This document shows, piece by piece, positions 24,607-33,242 of a stretch of DNA of 64,000 nt. The notes under the pieces were generated by a model. It had not been told where the DNA came from. It saw nothing but the letters and a program-made list of their open reading frames with translations, and ran no database searches. The stretch spans positions 186,001 through 250,000 of the forward strand of contig NZ_PPHF01000048.1 of the NCBI RefSeq assembly GCF_002904335.1, given 5' to 3'. Origin of the DNA: Amycolatopsis sp. CA-126428. GTDB lineage: Bacteria > Actinomycetota > Actinomycetes > Mycobacteriales > Pseudonocardiaceae. The stretch's first letter is position 1, and each line of letters starts with the position of its first letter. A program made the position numbers and the translations under genes.

Positions 24607-25686
24607 TTACTTTGCGTCCGGCTCGACCCGCGTCCCGCTGTCCGCCGACCGCTGGACGGCGTCGAGCACGCGGTGCACCCGCAGGGCGTGCGCGAAGTCC
24701 GGCAGGTCGCCCTTGAGGTGCCGGGCGTAGGCGTGGGCCACGTTGTACGAGGGTTCGGCGCTGCGGCCGGCCAGCTGCAGCAGCTCGTACCGCGCGGGCA
24801 CGGTGAGCTTCTCCAGCGTGCCCGTCCGGCTGCCGCGCAGCGTCAGCTTCGCGATCCAGAACAGCGGGTCCGCGGCCCCGACGACCAGCGTGCCCTCGGT
24901 GCCGTTGATCTCCCAGTGGAAGTCCGTCGCCGGCGACGTGCCGCCACGCAGGTGCACCGACGCGACGGCGCCGCCGGTCAGCACGCCGGTGACGGCGATC
25001 TGGTCCGGCGCCGTCATCTCGACGGACTCGCCGGTGACCTCGTCGCGCACCCGCGGCCGGACGGTCGCCATCGTCGCCGAGAGCTCGGCGAAGCCGCCGA
25101 GGACCATGGCCAGCGCGTCGACGGTGTGCGCGAACGGGATGGTCAGCATCGTCGCCCCGCCCGCGGGGTGGAGCTGGTAGTCGCGGCCGGCCCGCACGGA
25201 TGGGCCCCAATTCGCGCCCGAAGCGATCAGCGACGTCGAAAGCACGCGGCCGACGTAACCGTCCTTGATGAGGTCGCGCAGGTAGCGCAACGCCGGCGCG
25301 GACCGGCCCTGGAGGCCGACCGCGGTCGTCTTGTCCCGGGCCGCCTCGGCCAGCGCCTCGGTTTCGGCGAGGCTCACGCCCAGCGGCCACTCGCTCAGCA
25401 CCTGCTTGCCCGCGGCGAGCGCGGGTTCGATGAGCGCCCGGTGCTGCGGCACCTTCACGGCGACCACGACGAGGTCGACCTCCGGGTGCTGGGCCAGCTC
25501 CCCGGCGTCGCCGAAGGTCAGCGGCACGCCGTACTTCTCGCCGGCCACCCGCGCCGAGTCGGCGCTGCTGCCGGCGAGCGCGCGGAGTTCGTAGCCGTCC
25601 ACCGCGGCCAGCGCGGGCACGTGCGCGGTCGCGGCCCAGCCGCCGTTCGCGCTGAGCCCGACGATGCCGACCCGGAGCGGTGCCAT
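24607..25686 (-). CDS. Gfo/Idh/MocA-family oxidoreductase
   Basis: A 359-aa NAD(P)-dependent dehydrogenase. The Rossmann start is LRVGIVGLSANGGWAATAHV (residues 4-23), with GxxGxxG-like spacing. The conserved catalytic-Lys region normally reads EKP/EKPL but here reads VLSEWPLGVSLAE, so Lys is replaced by Trp. The C-terminal beta-sheet domain follows (GATMLTIPFAHTVDALAMVL). The substitution in the E-K-P motif occurs in galactose repressor Gal80-like members, so catalysis may be altered. AAAGGAA precedes ATG 25686. It probably forms an operon with the hydrolase downstream. Confidence 0.87.
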   Translation of the reverse strand: MAPLRVGIVGLSANGGWAATAHVPALAAVDGYELRALAGSSADSARVAGEKYGVPLTFGDAGELAQHPEVDLVVVAVKVPQHRALIEPALAAGKQVLSEWPLGVSLAETEALAEAARDKTTAVGLQGRSAPALRYLRDLIKDGYVGRVLSTSLIASGANWGPSVRAGRDYQLHPAGGATMLTIPFAHTVDALAMVLGGFAELSATMATVRPRVRDEVTGESVEMTAPDQIAVTGVLTGGAVASVHLRGGTSPATDFHWEINGTEGTLVVGAADPLFWIAKLTLRGSRTGTLEKLTVPARYELLQLAGRSAEPSYNVAHAYARHLKGDLPDFAHALRVHRVLDAVQRSADSGTRVEPDAK

Positions 25687-25906
25687 GAGCGTTCCTTTCG
25701 GTTGCCTGCATAGAGCCCGACGTGCCGAGCGTCGTGCGCATTCCCGTATCGGCGCAAGCCGCATCCGGTTACGCCGGCATGACTTCGCTCACCCACGGTC
25801 CACCGATCGGCCGCGGACGGGTCGGCCGACTGGCCGATGGCGCCCGCGGACCGTCGGGCTCTTCGACCGAAGCGGCACCGGGGGCAGGATCCATAGCGTC
25901 GATGGC

Positions 25907-26533
25907 ATGACGAACGCACAGCTCACCGCCCTGCAGTACGGCTTCATCGCCTTCCTGGCGCTGTGGGCCGTGGTGCTGGTGCCGCAGCTGATCACCCAGC
26001 TCGCCCGGCACGGCGGCCCGCGGCTGCGCGGCCTCGCGACCACCGCGGCGGTGCTGCTCTACGGCTGCATGACGCTCGCGGTCGTCTTCCTGCCGCTGCC
26101 GGGCCCCGGCACCCGCCGGCTCGCCCAAACCGTGCAGCTGCACCCGTTCCAGTGGATCGCCGACATCCACACGGAGCTGCTCAAGCACGGTGGGCAGTGG
26201 TTCACGACGCAGACGTTCCAGCAGGCGTGCCTGAACGTCCTGCTGTTCGTGCCGCTCGGGGTGTTCGCCCGGATCCTCTGGCGCCGCGGCCTGACCGGCA
26301 CCGCGCTGATCGGCTTCGCGGCGTCACTGTTCATCGAGTTCACGCAGCTCACGGCCAACTTCGGCACGGCGCCGTTCGCCTACCGCATCTTCGACGTCGA
26401 CGACCTCATGAACAACACGTTCGGCGCCGTCGCCGGCTGGGTGTTCGGGACACTGCTGCTGACGCTCCGGCGTTCAACGGTCGACGTGCAGCCGGCCCGG
26501 AGCGAGCGGGTCCACCTCGCCAAGACGCGCTAG
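25907..26533 (+). CDS. VanZ-family membrane protein
   Basis: A 208-aa protein with about five hydrophobic helices (first FIAFLALWAVVLVPQLI, second TTAAVLLYGCMTLAVVFLPL). It has the VanZ core NVLLFVPLGVFARILW, then FAASLFIEFTQL and RIFDVDDLMNNTFGAVAGWV. VanZ gives low-level teicoplanin resistance in enterococci by an unknown route; homologues are widespread and mostly uncharacterised. The start ATG 25907 lacks a clear ribosome binding site. Its last 60 bp overlap a small minus-strand ORF (26474-26650). Confidence 0.87.
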   Translation: MTNAQLTALQYGFIAFLALWAVVLVPQLITQLARHGGPRLRGLATTAAVLLYGCMTLAVVFLPLPGPGTRRLAQTVQLHPFQWIADIHTELLKHGGQWFTTQTFQQACLNVLLFVPLGVFARILWRRGLTGTALIGFAASLFIEFTQLTANFGTAPFAYRIFDVDDLMNNTFGAVAGWVFGTLLLTLRRSTVDVQPARSERVHLAKTR

Positions 26534-26650
26534 CCGCGCTTTCCGCTGCAGCGCGGCCCGTTTGGCGGCCCGCCGGTCTTCCAGGACGACAACGAGCGCG
26601 GCTACGGCCAAGACCAGCGCGACCAGCCCGAGGACGATCGGAAGCTGCAC
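26474..26650 (-). CDS. Small single-pass membrane protein
   Basis: A 58-aa ORF with a GTG start at 26648-26650 and GAGGAGG 5 bp upstream, as good a ribosome binding site as any in the window. Residues 2-23 form one hydrophobic helix (PIVLGLVALVLAVAALVVVL), followed by a strongly basic tail (EDRRAAKRAALQRKARLARL). Topology would put the tail in the cytoplasm. It overlaps the 3' end of the VanZ gene on the other strand by 60 bp. It is too short for family assignment and I know no homologue. Confidence 0.6.
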   Translation of the reverse strand: MQLPIVLGLVALVLAVAALVVVLEDRRAAKRAALQRKARLARLGEVDPLAPGRLHVDR

Positions 26651-26767
26651 GAAATCCTCCTCGGTACGGCGCTGTGCGGGAGATCACACAGGTTACGCAG
26701 GTTCGTGGCGAATTGGCTACCCCCCGCGACGAGAGCGGCGAACCAGGGCGTGCCGGAAACTGGACGG

Positions 26768-27328
26768 GTGAGCACCCGACCCACGAAGGACCAGCTGGCC
26801 GCGGCGCACAACGCCACCATCCCCGACGTCATCGCCCCCGGCCTCGACGTCCTCTTCTGCGGCATCAACCCCGGCCTCTACTCCGGCGCGCTCGGCCGGC
26901 ACTTCGCCCGCCCCGGCAACCGCTTCTGGCCCGCGCTCCACAAGGGCGGCTTCACCCCGCGGCTGTACGACCCCAGCGAGCAGGACCTGCTGCTCGACCT
27001 CCGCCTCGGCATCACGAACGTCGTCGCGCGGACCACCGCCCGCGCCGACGAACTGACCGGCGACGAGCTGCGCGAGGGCGGAAAACTGCTGGTCGCGAAG
27101 GTGCTCGAGTACCGGCCGCGGTGGCTGGCCGTCGTCGGGATCACCGCCTACCGGACCGCCTTCGGCTTCCCGAAGGCGCGCGTCGGACGGCAGGACCACC
27201 GGATCGGCGACACCCACGTGTGGGTGCTCCCGAACCCGAGCGGACTCAACGCCCACTGGACGCCGGCCGGCCTGGCGGCCGAGTTCGCCGAGCTGCGAGC
27301 CGCATCCGGAGACTGTCGAAATCGTTGA
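26768..27328 (+). CDS. mug: G/U (G/T) mismatch-specific uracil-DNA glycosylase
   Basis: A 186-aa DNA repair glycosylase of the Mug/TDG family. It excises U, ethenocytosine and, less well, T opposite G. Motifs are VIAPGLDVLFCGINPGLYSG (active-site GINPGL, the Asn activating water; residues 20-39), RHFARPGNRFWPALHKGGFT and the DNA-intercalation motif LPNPSGLNAHW (about 157-167). GTG 26768 is chosen for its length match with E. coli Mug plus a short N-tail; the GTG at 26705 is an alternative. The gene stands alone. It repairs cytosine deamination damage, the same lesion class handled by the vsr gene 33 kb away. Confidence 0.93.
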   Translation: MSTRPTKDQLAAAHNATIPDVIAPGLDVLFCGINPGLYSGALGRHFARPGNRFWPALHKGGFTPRLYDPSEQDLLLDLRLGITNVVARTTARADELTGDELREGGKLLVAKVLEYRPRWLAVVGITAYRTAFGFPKARVGRQDHRIGDTHVWVLPNPSGLNAHWTPAGLAAEFAELRAASGDCRNR

Positions 27329-27594
27329 ACGCGCTGCGGGCCACCCTCAGTAGCGCCAACTGCCCCATCAGGCCCTTTCCCGCCCAGCCGCGCCCACTCT
27401 CCATGATCGACTTCTACGGAAAGTTTGCTGTGACCGGCGGATTGGGCCATGAGGGGGATTTGGCGTCATGAGCTGCGCAATCGCGACTCGTACCAAGCAG
27501 GAGGAGTCACTTCCGGCCGGGTCCAAGCAGGGAACCGGACGGTGCCGGAGACGTCCGGCACCCGGGAGCGACCGCGCAGAGACGGAGGCCCGCG

Positions 27595-28380
27595 ATGCAC
27601 GGCATCGAGCCCACCCGCAGGCCCGCGGGGCCGGCCGGACCAGGCGGGCGCAGCCTCGGCGTGGCGGTCGTCGATCCCGTGCCGATCTTCCGCGACGGCC
27701 TCGCCGCGCTCGTGCACCGCAACCAGGGGCTGCACTGGGCCGGGCAGGCCGCCAGCCACCACGCGGCCCTGCAGCTGTGCGAGCAGGTCAAGCCGGACGT
27801 CGTCCTCCTGGACTCGGCGATCGACCCCAACTGCCACCTGACCAAACTGCTCAACACCGGCGACCCTGCGCTGATCCTGGTCATCCTGATCCGTGACGCG
27901 AATCGCACGCAGCAGTACCTCGCGGCCGCGATCGCCGCCGGGGCGCACGCGATCGTGCCGCGGTCGATCGATTCGCGGCGGCTCGCCGAAGCGATCCGGC
28001 GGGCCCACAGCGAACGCCGTTACATCGACCCGGCGCTGGCCGCCTTGACCGCCCGGCCGAAGCGCACGGCCGCCCCGAAGGGCGACCTCGCCCACGACAG
28101 CCCGCCGGCGCCACGCGGCGGGATGCCGCTGTCCAGGCGCGAGTACCAGGTGCTCCAGCTGGTCGCCGAAGGGCTGGAGAACTCGGCGATCGCGAAGCTG
28201 CTGTTCCTGTCCGTCGAGACCGTCCGGACCCACGTGAAGAGCATCCTGCGCAAGCTGTCCGCCCGGGACCGGACACACGCGGTGACGATCGCCTTCCGCA
28301 GCGGGATCCTGATCGCCCGCGCCGAAGACGGGCACGTCCCGGTGACGGCGGACACAACGGCGATCCCCGGCCACCCCTGA
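27595..28380 (+). CDS. LuxR-type response regulator with atypical receiver
   Basis: A 261-aa NarL/FixJ-type protein. The receiver (about 20-140) keeps the phospho-acceptor Asp (PDVVLLDSAID). It has DP instead of the acidic pair (VVDPVPIFRDGL), loses the Thr/Ser switch (VILIRDAN) and has Arg for the conserved Lys (AIVPRS). The C-terminal HTH is canonical: LSRREYQVLQLVAEGLENSA, then IAKLLFLSVETVRTHVKSIL. GGAGG precedes ATG 27595. There is no histidine kinase nearby. Phosphorylation-independent control is likely. A shared cytoplasmic orphan regulator role is inference; targets are unknown. Confidence 0.9.
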   Translation: MHGIEPTRRPAGPAGPGGRSLGVAVVDPVPIFRDGLAALVHRNQGLHWAGQAASHHAALQLCEQVKPDVVLLDSAIDPNCHLTKLLNTGDPALILVILIRDANRTQQYLAAAIAAGAHAIVPRSIDSRRLAEAIRRAHSERRYIDPALAALTARPKRTAAPKGDLAHDSPPAPRGGMPLSRREYQVLQLVAEGLENSAIAKLLFLSVETVRTHVKSILRKLSARDRTHAVTIAFRSGILIARAEDGHVPVTADTTAIPGHP

Positions 28381-28454
28381 CCGCTCTTTCCCAGGCCGAA
28401 GGCAACATTTCGGTGGATTTCGATTACTCGGAAGTGCGGATCTGCTTGCCCTGG

Positions 28455-28492
28455 TTACCCGCAGGTAATATCCTGAAGTTACCGGCGAGTAA
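28455..28492. promoter_or_regulatory. Tandem TTACC-N4-RGTAA operators before fadE
   Basis: TTACCCGCAGGTAA (28455-28468) and TTACCGGCGAGTAA (28479-28492) lie 24 bp centre to centre, 47 bp before the fadE5-like ATG. The first overlaps a TAATAT (28466-28471) that could be the -10 box, so binding would repress. The same palindrome type precedes etfD (700-713). Confidence 0.6.
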
Positions 28493-28539
28493 GGCGACTG
28501 TGTGCCCGGCCGGGGAGCCGAACACATTGGAGTGACGAC

Positions 28540-30375
28540 ATGGGCCACTACAAGAGCAACGTCCGAGACCTGGAGTTCAACCTCTTCGAGGTACTCGGCG
28601 TGCAGGAGCGCCTGGGCAAGGGCGTGCTCGCCGAATCCGACGAAGAGACCGCCCGCGGGGTGCTGTCCGAGCTGAACAAGCTCGCGACCGGCCCGCTCGC
28701 CGAGTCCTTCGCCGACGCCGACCGCAACCCGCCCGTGTACGACCCGAAGACGTTCAGCGTCAAGATCCCCGAGTCCTTCAAGAAGAGCTACAAGCAGCTC
28801 CTGGACGGCGAGTGGTGGCGCCTCGGCCTCACCAACGACCTCGGCGGCTTCGGCCTGCCCCCGACCGTGCAGTGGGCGGCGTCCGAGCTCATCCTGGGCG
28901 CGAACGCCCCGCTGTTCATGTACATGGCGGGCCCGAACTTCGCGATGATCGTGAACAAGAACGGCACCGAAGAGCAGAAGCACTGGGCCCAGCTCATGAT
29001 CGACCGGGCCTGGGGCGCCACGATGGTGCTGACCGAGCCGGACGCCGGCTCCGACGTCGGCGCGGGCCGCACCAAGGCCACCAAGCAGGAGGACGGCTCC
29101 TGGCACATCGACGGCGTGAAGCGGTTCATCACCTCGGCCGAGCACGACATGAGCGAAAACATCATGCACCTGGTGCTCGCCCGCCCCGAGGGTCCCGGCA
29201 TCGAGACCAAGCCGGGCACCAAGGGCCTGTCGCTGTTCCTCGTGCCGAAGTTCCACTTCGACTCGCAAACCGGTGAGCTGGGCGAGCGCAACGGCGCCTA
29301 CGTCACGAACGTCGAGCACAAGATGGGCATCAAGGCCTCGACGACCTGCGAACTGACCTTCGGCCAGCACGGCACCCCGGCCAAGGGCTGGCTGCTCGGC
29401 GAGGTGCACGACGGCATCGCGCAGATGTTCCAGGTCATCGAGTACGCCCGGATGATGGTCGGCACGAAGGCCATCGCGACGCTGTCGACGGGTTACCTCA
29501 ACGCGCTCGAGTACGCCAAGGAGCGCGTCCAGGGCGCCGACCTGCCGAACATGCTGAACAAGGCCGCCCCGCGCGTCACCATCACCCACCACCCGGACGT
29601 CCGCCGCTCGCTGATGCTCCAGAAGGCGTACGCCGAGGGCCTCCGCGCGGTGTACCTCTACACGGCGTCGTTCCAGGACCAGCTGTGGATCGGCGAGGGC
29701 GACCAGAAGCTCGCGCACGGCGTCAACGACCTGCTGCTGCCGATCGTCAAGGGCGTTGGCTCCGAGCGCGCCACCGAGCAGCTCGTGCAGTCGCTGCAGA
29801 CGCTGGGCGGGTCCGGCTTCCTGCAGGACTACCCGATCGAGCAGTACATCCGCGACGCCAAGATCGACTCGCTGTACGAGGGCACCACGGCGATCCAGTC
29901 GCTGGACTTCTTCTTCCGGAAGATCGTCCGCGACAAGGGCCGGTCGCTGGCCTTCGTCGCCGGGGAGATCACCAAGTTCATCGAGTCCGAGGCGGGCAAC
30001 GGCCGGCTCAAGAACGAGCGTGCGCTGCTCAAGCAGGCCCTCGAGGACACCCAGGGCATGCTCGGCTCGCTGATCGGCTACCTGACGGCGTCCCAGGAGG
30101 ACGCGCAGAGCATCAACAAGGTCGGCCAGCACACGGTCCGCCTGCTGATGTCCGTCGGCGACCTGCTCATCGGCTGGCAGCTGCTCAAGCACGCCGAGGT
30201 CGCGATCGGCAAGCTCGACGCCGGTGCGTCCGCCAAGGACGTCCCGTTCTACGAGGGCAAGATCGCCTCGGCCTCGTTCTTCGCGAAGCAGGTGCTGCCG
30301 GAGCTGACCGCCCGCCGCGCCATCGTGGAGGCCGCCGACAACGCGCTCATGGAGCTGGACGAAGCCGCGTTCTGA
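28540..30375 (+). CDS. fadE5: FadE5-like acyl-CoA dehydrogenase
   Basis: A 611-aa FAD enzyme that introduces the alpha,beta double bond into acyl-CoA. Length and N-terminus ([20 protein letters not shown]) match mycobacterial FadE5, which has broad chain-length range. Seen are [20 protein letters not shown] (FAD/substrate loop; TEPDAGSD), [16 protein letters not shown] and [20 protein letters not shown]. The catalytic Glu is in [11 protein letters not shown] (about 448). The large C-terminal helical domain is typical of this subfamily. GGAGTG precedes the ATG. Electrons would go to ETF and then to EtfD, whose gene is at 772-2985. It is monocistronic with a strong terminator. Confidence 0.93.
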   Translation: MGHYKSNVRDLEFNLFEVLGVQERLGKGVLAESDEETARGVLSELNKLATGPLAESFADADRNPPVYDPKTFSVKIPESFKKSYKQLLDGEWWRLGLTNDLGGFGLPPTVQWAASELILGANAPLFMYMAGPNFAMIVNKNGTEEQKHWAQLMIDRAWGATMVLTEPDAGSDVGAGRTKATKQEDGSWHIDGVKRFITSAEHDMSENIMHLVLARPEGPGIETKPGTKGLSLFLVPKFHFDSQTGELGERNGAYVTNVEHKMGIKASTTCELTFGQHGTPAKGWLLGEVHDGIAQMFQVIEYARMMVGTKAIATLSTGYLNALEYAKERVQGADLPNMLNKAAPRVTITHHPDVRRSLMLQKAYAEGLRAVYLYTASFQDQLWIGEGDQKLAHGVNDLLLPIVKGVGSERATEQLVQSLQTLGGSGFLQDYPIEQYIRDAKIDSLYEGTTAIQSLDFFFRKIVRDKGRSLAFVAGEITKFIESEAGNGRLKNERALLKQALEDTQGMLGSLIGYLTASQEDAQSINKVGQHTVRLLMSVGDLLIGWQLLKHAEVAIGKLDAGASAKDVPFYEGKIASASFFAKQVLPELTARRAIVEAADNALMELDEAAF

Positions 30376-30390
30376 TCAACGTGTTCCGCC

Positions 30391-30423
30391 GAAGGGCCCC
30401 TTCCCACCCGGAAGGGGCCCTTC
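30391..30423 (+). terminator. Terminator after fadE
   Basis: GAAGGGCCCCTTCC (30391-30404) and GGAAGGGGCCCTTC (30410-30423) form a perfect 14-bp stem with a 5-nt loop. There is no long T run, which is usual in high-GC actinomycetes. Confidence 0.75.
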
Positions 30424-30513
30424 CGGCGTTTCGAGGTCATACCGCCGGGGAATTCCGTCTGCGAGTTCGCGGGACCGAGTGGCCGGACCCGCGACCACCG
30501 AGAGGAGATAGTG

Positions 30514-30789
30514 ATGACTGTCGCCGGCATCATCAGCGCCATCGTCGTCGGGCTGATCATCGGCGTTCTGGGCCGGCTGCTCGCTCCCGGCAAGCAGAAC
30601 ATCCCGATCTGGCTGACCATCGTGATCGGTATCATCGCCGCCTTCATCGGTACGGCAATCGCTCGTGGTCTCGGCTACGCCGACACGAACGGAATCGACT
30701 GGCTGGAGATCCTCACCCAGGTCGTGCTGGCCGCGATCGGTGTCAGCATCGCCGCGGGTGCCTATGGCCGTCGCGGTGTAACCCGGTAA
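30514..30789 (+). CDS. GlsB/YeaQ/YmgE-family membrane protein
   Basis: A 91-aa small membrane protein of the transglycosylase-associated (GlsB/YeaQ) family, commonly stress-inducible. It has three hydrophobic helices: VAGIISAIVVGLIIGVLGRL, WLTIVIGIIAAFIGTAIARG and ILTQVVLAAIGVSIAAGAYG, with GRLLAPGKQ after the first as the family hallmark. AGAGGAGA lies 7 bp before ATG 30514; the GTG one codon earlier is an alternative start. The function in the envelope is undefined. Confidence 0.9.
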   Translation: MTVAGIISAIVVGLIIGVLGRLLAPGKQNIPIWLTIVIGIIAAFIGTAIARGLGYADTNGIDWLEILTQVVLAAIGVSIAAGAYGRRGVTR

Positions 30790-30803
30790 CTTCCCGGAAC
30801 TCG

Positions 30804-30844
30804 AGCCCGGCCGGTCCACCTTCGGGTGAACCGGCCGGGCTTTT
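30804..30844. terminator. Terminator between converging genes
   Basis: GCCCGGCCGGT and ACCGGCCGGGC pair, with a short inner CCACC/GGTG helix and a TTC loop, followed by TTTT. It can serve both GlsB (+) and the MFS gene (-). Confidence 0.8.
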
Positions 30845-30850
30845 CCGTGC

Positions 30851-32266
30851 CTACCGCCGGGCCGACGCGCGGGCGAGCGCGACGCCGAATCCGGCACCCA
30901 CCAGCAGCAGTGCCGCGGCCAAGGTCATCGTCGTGGTGATGGCGTGGGCGGACGAACCACCGGCGAGGGTCAGGAAGAGACTCCCGAACGTCGCCACCCC
31001 GACGACCTGGCCCAGCTGCAACGTCGTCGTGAGCAGGCCGCTGGCGTCCGCCGCGCTTTCGAGCGGGACGTGGGTCAGCGCGTGCGCCATCAGGGACCCG
31101 AACGCCAGGCCCATGGAAAGGCCGAACAGCAGGAGCGCGGCGAGGAACAGCGCGCCGCCGTTTCCGCCGTCCTTCAGGCTTAACCCGAGCAATGCGTACG
31201 CGACCGCCGACCCCACGTAGCCGCAGGGCGTCAGTGCCGCGTGGACGCGCTCGGGCAGCTTGTGCCAGAAGAACCCGCACACGCCGAAGAGCACGCCACC
31301 GGGGGCCATGGTGAGCCCGGCGGCCAGAGCCGTCTCGCCGAGGCCCGCCTGCAGGTGCAAGGCCACGCAGAAGAGGAAACCGCCGTAGGACGCCACGCCG
31401 GTGGCCAGCGCGGCCAGTCCCGGTGCGACCCCGCGGACCCGCAGCACGCCGAGGTTGACCAGCGGGTCGCGCACCCGGCGTTCCACGACCACGAACAGCA
31501 CCGCCAGCAGCACGCCCGCCACGAGCGAGACGAACGTCCACACCGGCCAGCCGGTTTCGTGCCCGAGGACGAGCGGCAGCACGATGAGCACCACGGCGGG
31601 CACCGCGAGCGCGAGGCCGGCGAGGTCGAGCCGGCGGCCCGCTTTCGCCGCGCCACCGGGCACGAGCCGCAGGGCGAGCGCGGCCACGAGCACCCCGATC
31701 GGCACGTTCACCAGGAAGATCGGCCGCCAGCCCGTGCCGAAGAGGTCCGCGCCGACGAGCACGCCGCCGAGCACCTGGCCCGCCACGAACGCGACCGAGA
31801 TGACCGCGGTGTACGCGCTGAGCGCCTTGGCGCGCGCGGGCCCGCTGAACTGCGCCTGGATGACGCTGATGACCTGCGGCATCATCAGCGCGGCGCCGGC
31901 GCCCTGGGCGATCCGCGCGACGACCAGCGTCACCGGGTCCGGCGCGAAGCCGCAGGCCAGCGAGCAGACGGTGAAGGCGACGACGCCGGTGACGAACAGC
32001 CGTCGCCGTCCGAACAGCTCGCCGAGCCGGGCGCCGGTGATCAGCAGCATCGCGTAGCCCACGGTGTAGCCGGAAACGACGAGCTGCAGCGCGGCGCCGG
32101 ACGCGTGCAGATCGGTGCGGATGTCGGTCATGGCGACGTTCACGACGGTGACGTCGAGCAGCGCCATGAACTGGCCGAGCAGCAGGACGGCCAGCATGAA
32201 CCACGGCCGCCGGTCCGGCCGGGCGGCCCGGTCCGGGGTGGCCGGGGCAGGGGTGGTCAGTGTCAT
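30851..32266 (-). CDS. MFS drug exporter (DHA2/EmrB type)
   Basis: A 471-aa proton-coupled multidrug efflux protein with about 14 hydrophobic helices. Motif A-like GARLGELFGRRRLFVTG lies between TM2 and TM3, and motif C GQVLGGVLVGADLFGTGWRP in TM5. The DHA2 N-terminal signature is LLLGQFMALLDVTVVNVAMT. ATG 32266 is chosen; the longer frame upstream runs through the divergent regulator and has no ribosome binding site. It is divergent from the XRE regulator, 133 bp apart, which probably controls it. The exported compound is unknown. Confidence 0.9.
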   Translation of the reverse strand: MTLTTPAPATPDRAARPDRRPWFMLAVLLLGQFMALLDVTVVNVAMTDIRTDLHASGAALQLVVSGYTVGYAMLLITGARLGELFGRRRLFVTGVVAFTVCSLACGFAPDPVTLVVARIAQGAGAALMMPQVISVIQAQFSGPARAKALSAYTAVISVAFVAGQVLGGVLVGADLFGTGWRPIFLVNVPIGVLVAALALRLVPGGAAKAGRRLDLAGLALAVPAVVLIVLPLVLGHETGWPVWTFVSLVAGVLLAVLFVVVERRVRDPLVNLGVLRVRGVAPGLAALATGVASYGGFLFCVALHLQAGLGETALAAGLTMAPGGVLFGVCGFFWHKLPERVHAALTPCGYVGSAVAYALLGLSLKDGGNGGALFLAALLLFGLSMGLAFGSLMAHALTHVPLESAADASGLLTTTLQLGQVVGVATFGSLFLTLAGGSSAHAITTTMTLAAALLLVGAGFGVALARASARR

Positions 32267-32399
32267 GCCCCTGACCTTGGGGTTCTTGGGTTGTGCGCGG
32301 AGAGAGCCTGGTGATGCTGGTACTGGGAGCACCTGGTTCGGCAGCTGCCTGGGAGTCGCGCCGCCGAAAATTGTCGTACCCCTCCGGCACCATGTCGGC

Positions 32400-33242
32400 A
32401 TGACGTCAACGCAGGTCCACACGAGCCACCGAGAGGAACTCGGCCAGTTCCTCAAGGCGTGCCGGGCGCGGATCGGCCCGGAGGAGGTCGGGCTGCCGCC
32501 CGGCGTGCGCCGTCGCACGAGCGGGTTGCGGCGGGAGGAGGTCGCGCTGCTCGCCGGCGTGGGCGTCACCTGGTACACGTGGCTGGAGCAGGGGCGGCCG
32601 ATCAACGCGAGCGCCCAGGTGCTCGACGCGGTGGCGCGCACGCTGCGGATGGACCACCCCGAGCGGGAACACCTGTACAGGCTGGCGGAGCTGACACCGT
32701 CCCGGCTGCCGTCGCCGGCCGAGGTGGTGCCGGACGCGGTGTGCGAGGTGCTGCGCGCGCTCGATCCGCTGCCGGCCACCCTGATCAACGGCCGGTTCGA
32801 CATCCTCGCGTCGAACGCGGCGCAGGAGGAGCTGTTCTGGGAGTGGCACAGCCTGCCCTGCCTGCACAAGAACCTGCTGTGGTGCTGCGTGACCGAGCCG
32901 AAGGCGCGGCAGATGCTGCTGAACTACGACGAGGAGGTCCCGCACATGGTCGCGCGGATGCGCGCCGAGTACGGCAGGCACATCGGTGACCCGTCGTGGG
33001 ACGAGGACATCCGGCGGCTGTCCGCGCTGAGCCCCGAGTTCGCCGCGTTGTGGGCGCGGCACGAGGTGGCGGACCCGCGGCCGCGGTTGCGGGAGTTCCA
33101 GCACCCGCGGGTGGGCCGGATGCACCTCCGGCTGACCGAGCTGGCGGTCTCGGAAGCGCCGGGCCTGCGCATCCAGGTGTCCACTCCGGAGGACGCCTCG
33201 ACGTGGGCGTTGCTGCCCTTGACCCGGCGGGAGGCGTGGTGA
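32400..33242 (+). CDS. XRE-family regulator with MmyB-like ligand domain
   Basis: A 280-aa regulator. The N-terminal HTH carries the group's signature RRTSGLRREEVALLAGVGVT, then WYTWLEQGRPINAS (about residues 38-72). The C-terminal PAS-like MmyB domain (about 105-275) has INGRFDILASNAAQEELF. In this group it binds fatty-acid-like or aromatic ligands. ATG 32400 gives a short N-tail before the HTH. It is divergent from the MFS exporter, the usual repressor/exporter arrangement. Its stop overlaps the LRR gene's GTG by 4 bp, so both proteins are produced from one message. Confidence 0.92.
   Translation: MTSTQVHTSHREELGQFLKACRARIGPEEVGLPPGVRRRTSGLRREEVALLAGVGVTWYTWLEQGRPINASAQVLDAVARTLRMDHPEREHLYRLAELTPSRLPSPAEVVPDAVCEVLRALDPLPATLINGRFDILASNAAQEELFWEWHSLPCLHKNLLWCCVTEPKARQMLLNYDEEVPHMVARMRAEYGRHIGDPSWDEDIRRLSALSPEFAALWARHEVADPRPRLREFQHPRVGRMHLRLTELAVSEAPGLRIQVSTPEDASTWALLPLTRREAW

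Noticed and set aside
27466-30192. 908-aa minus-strand open frame
   Set aside because: Antisense to the LuxR and fadE genes, both with strong family motifs; a typical high-GC shadow.
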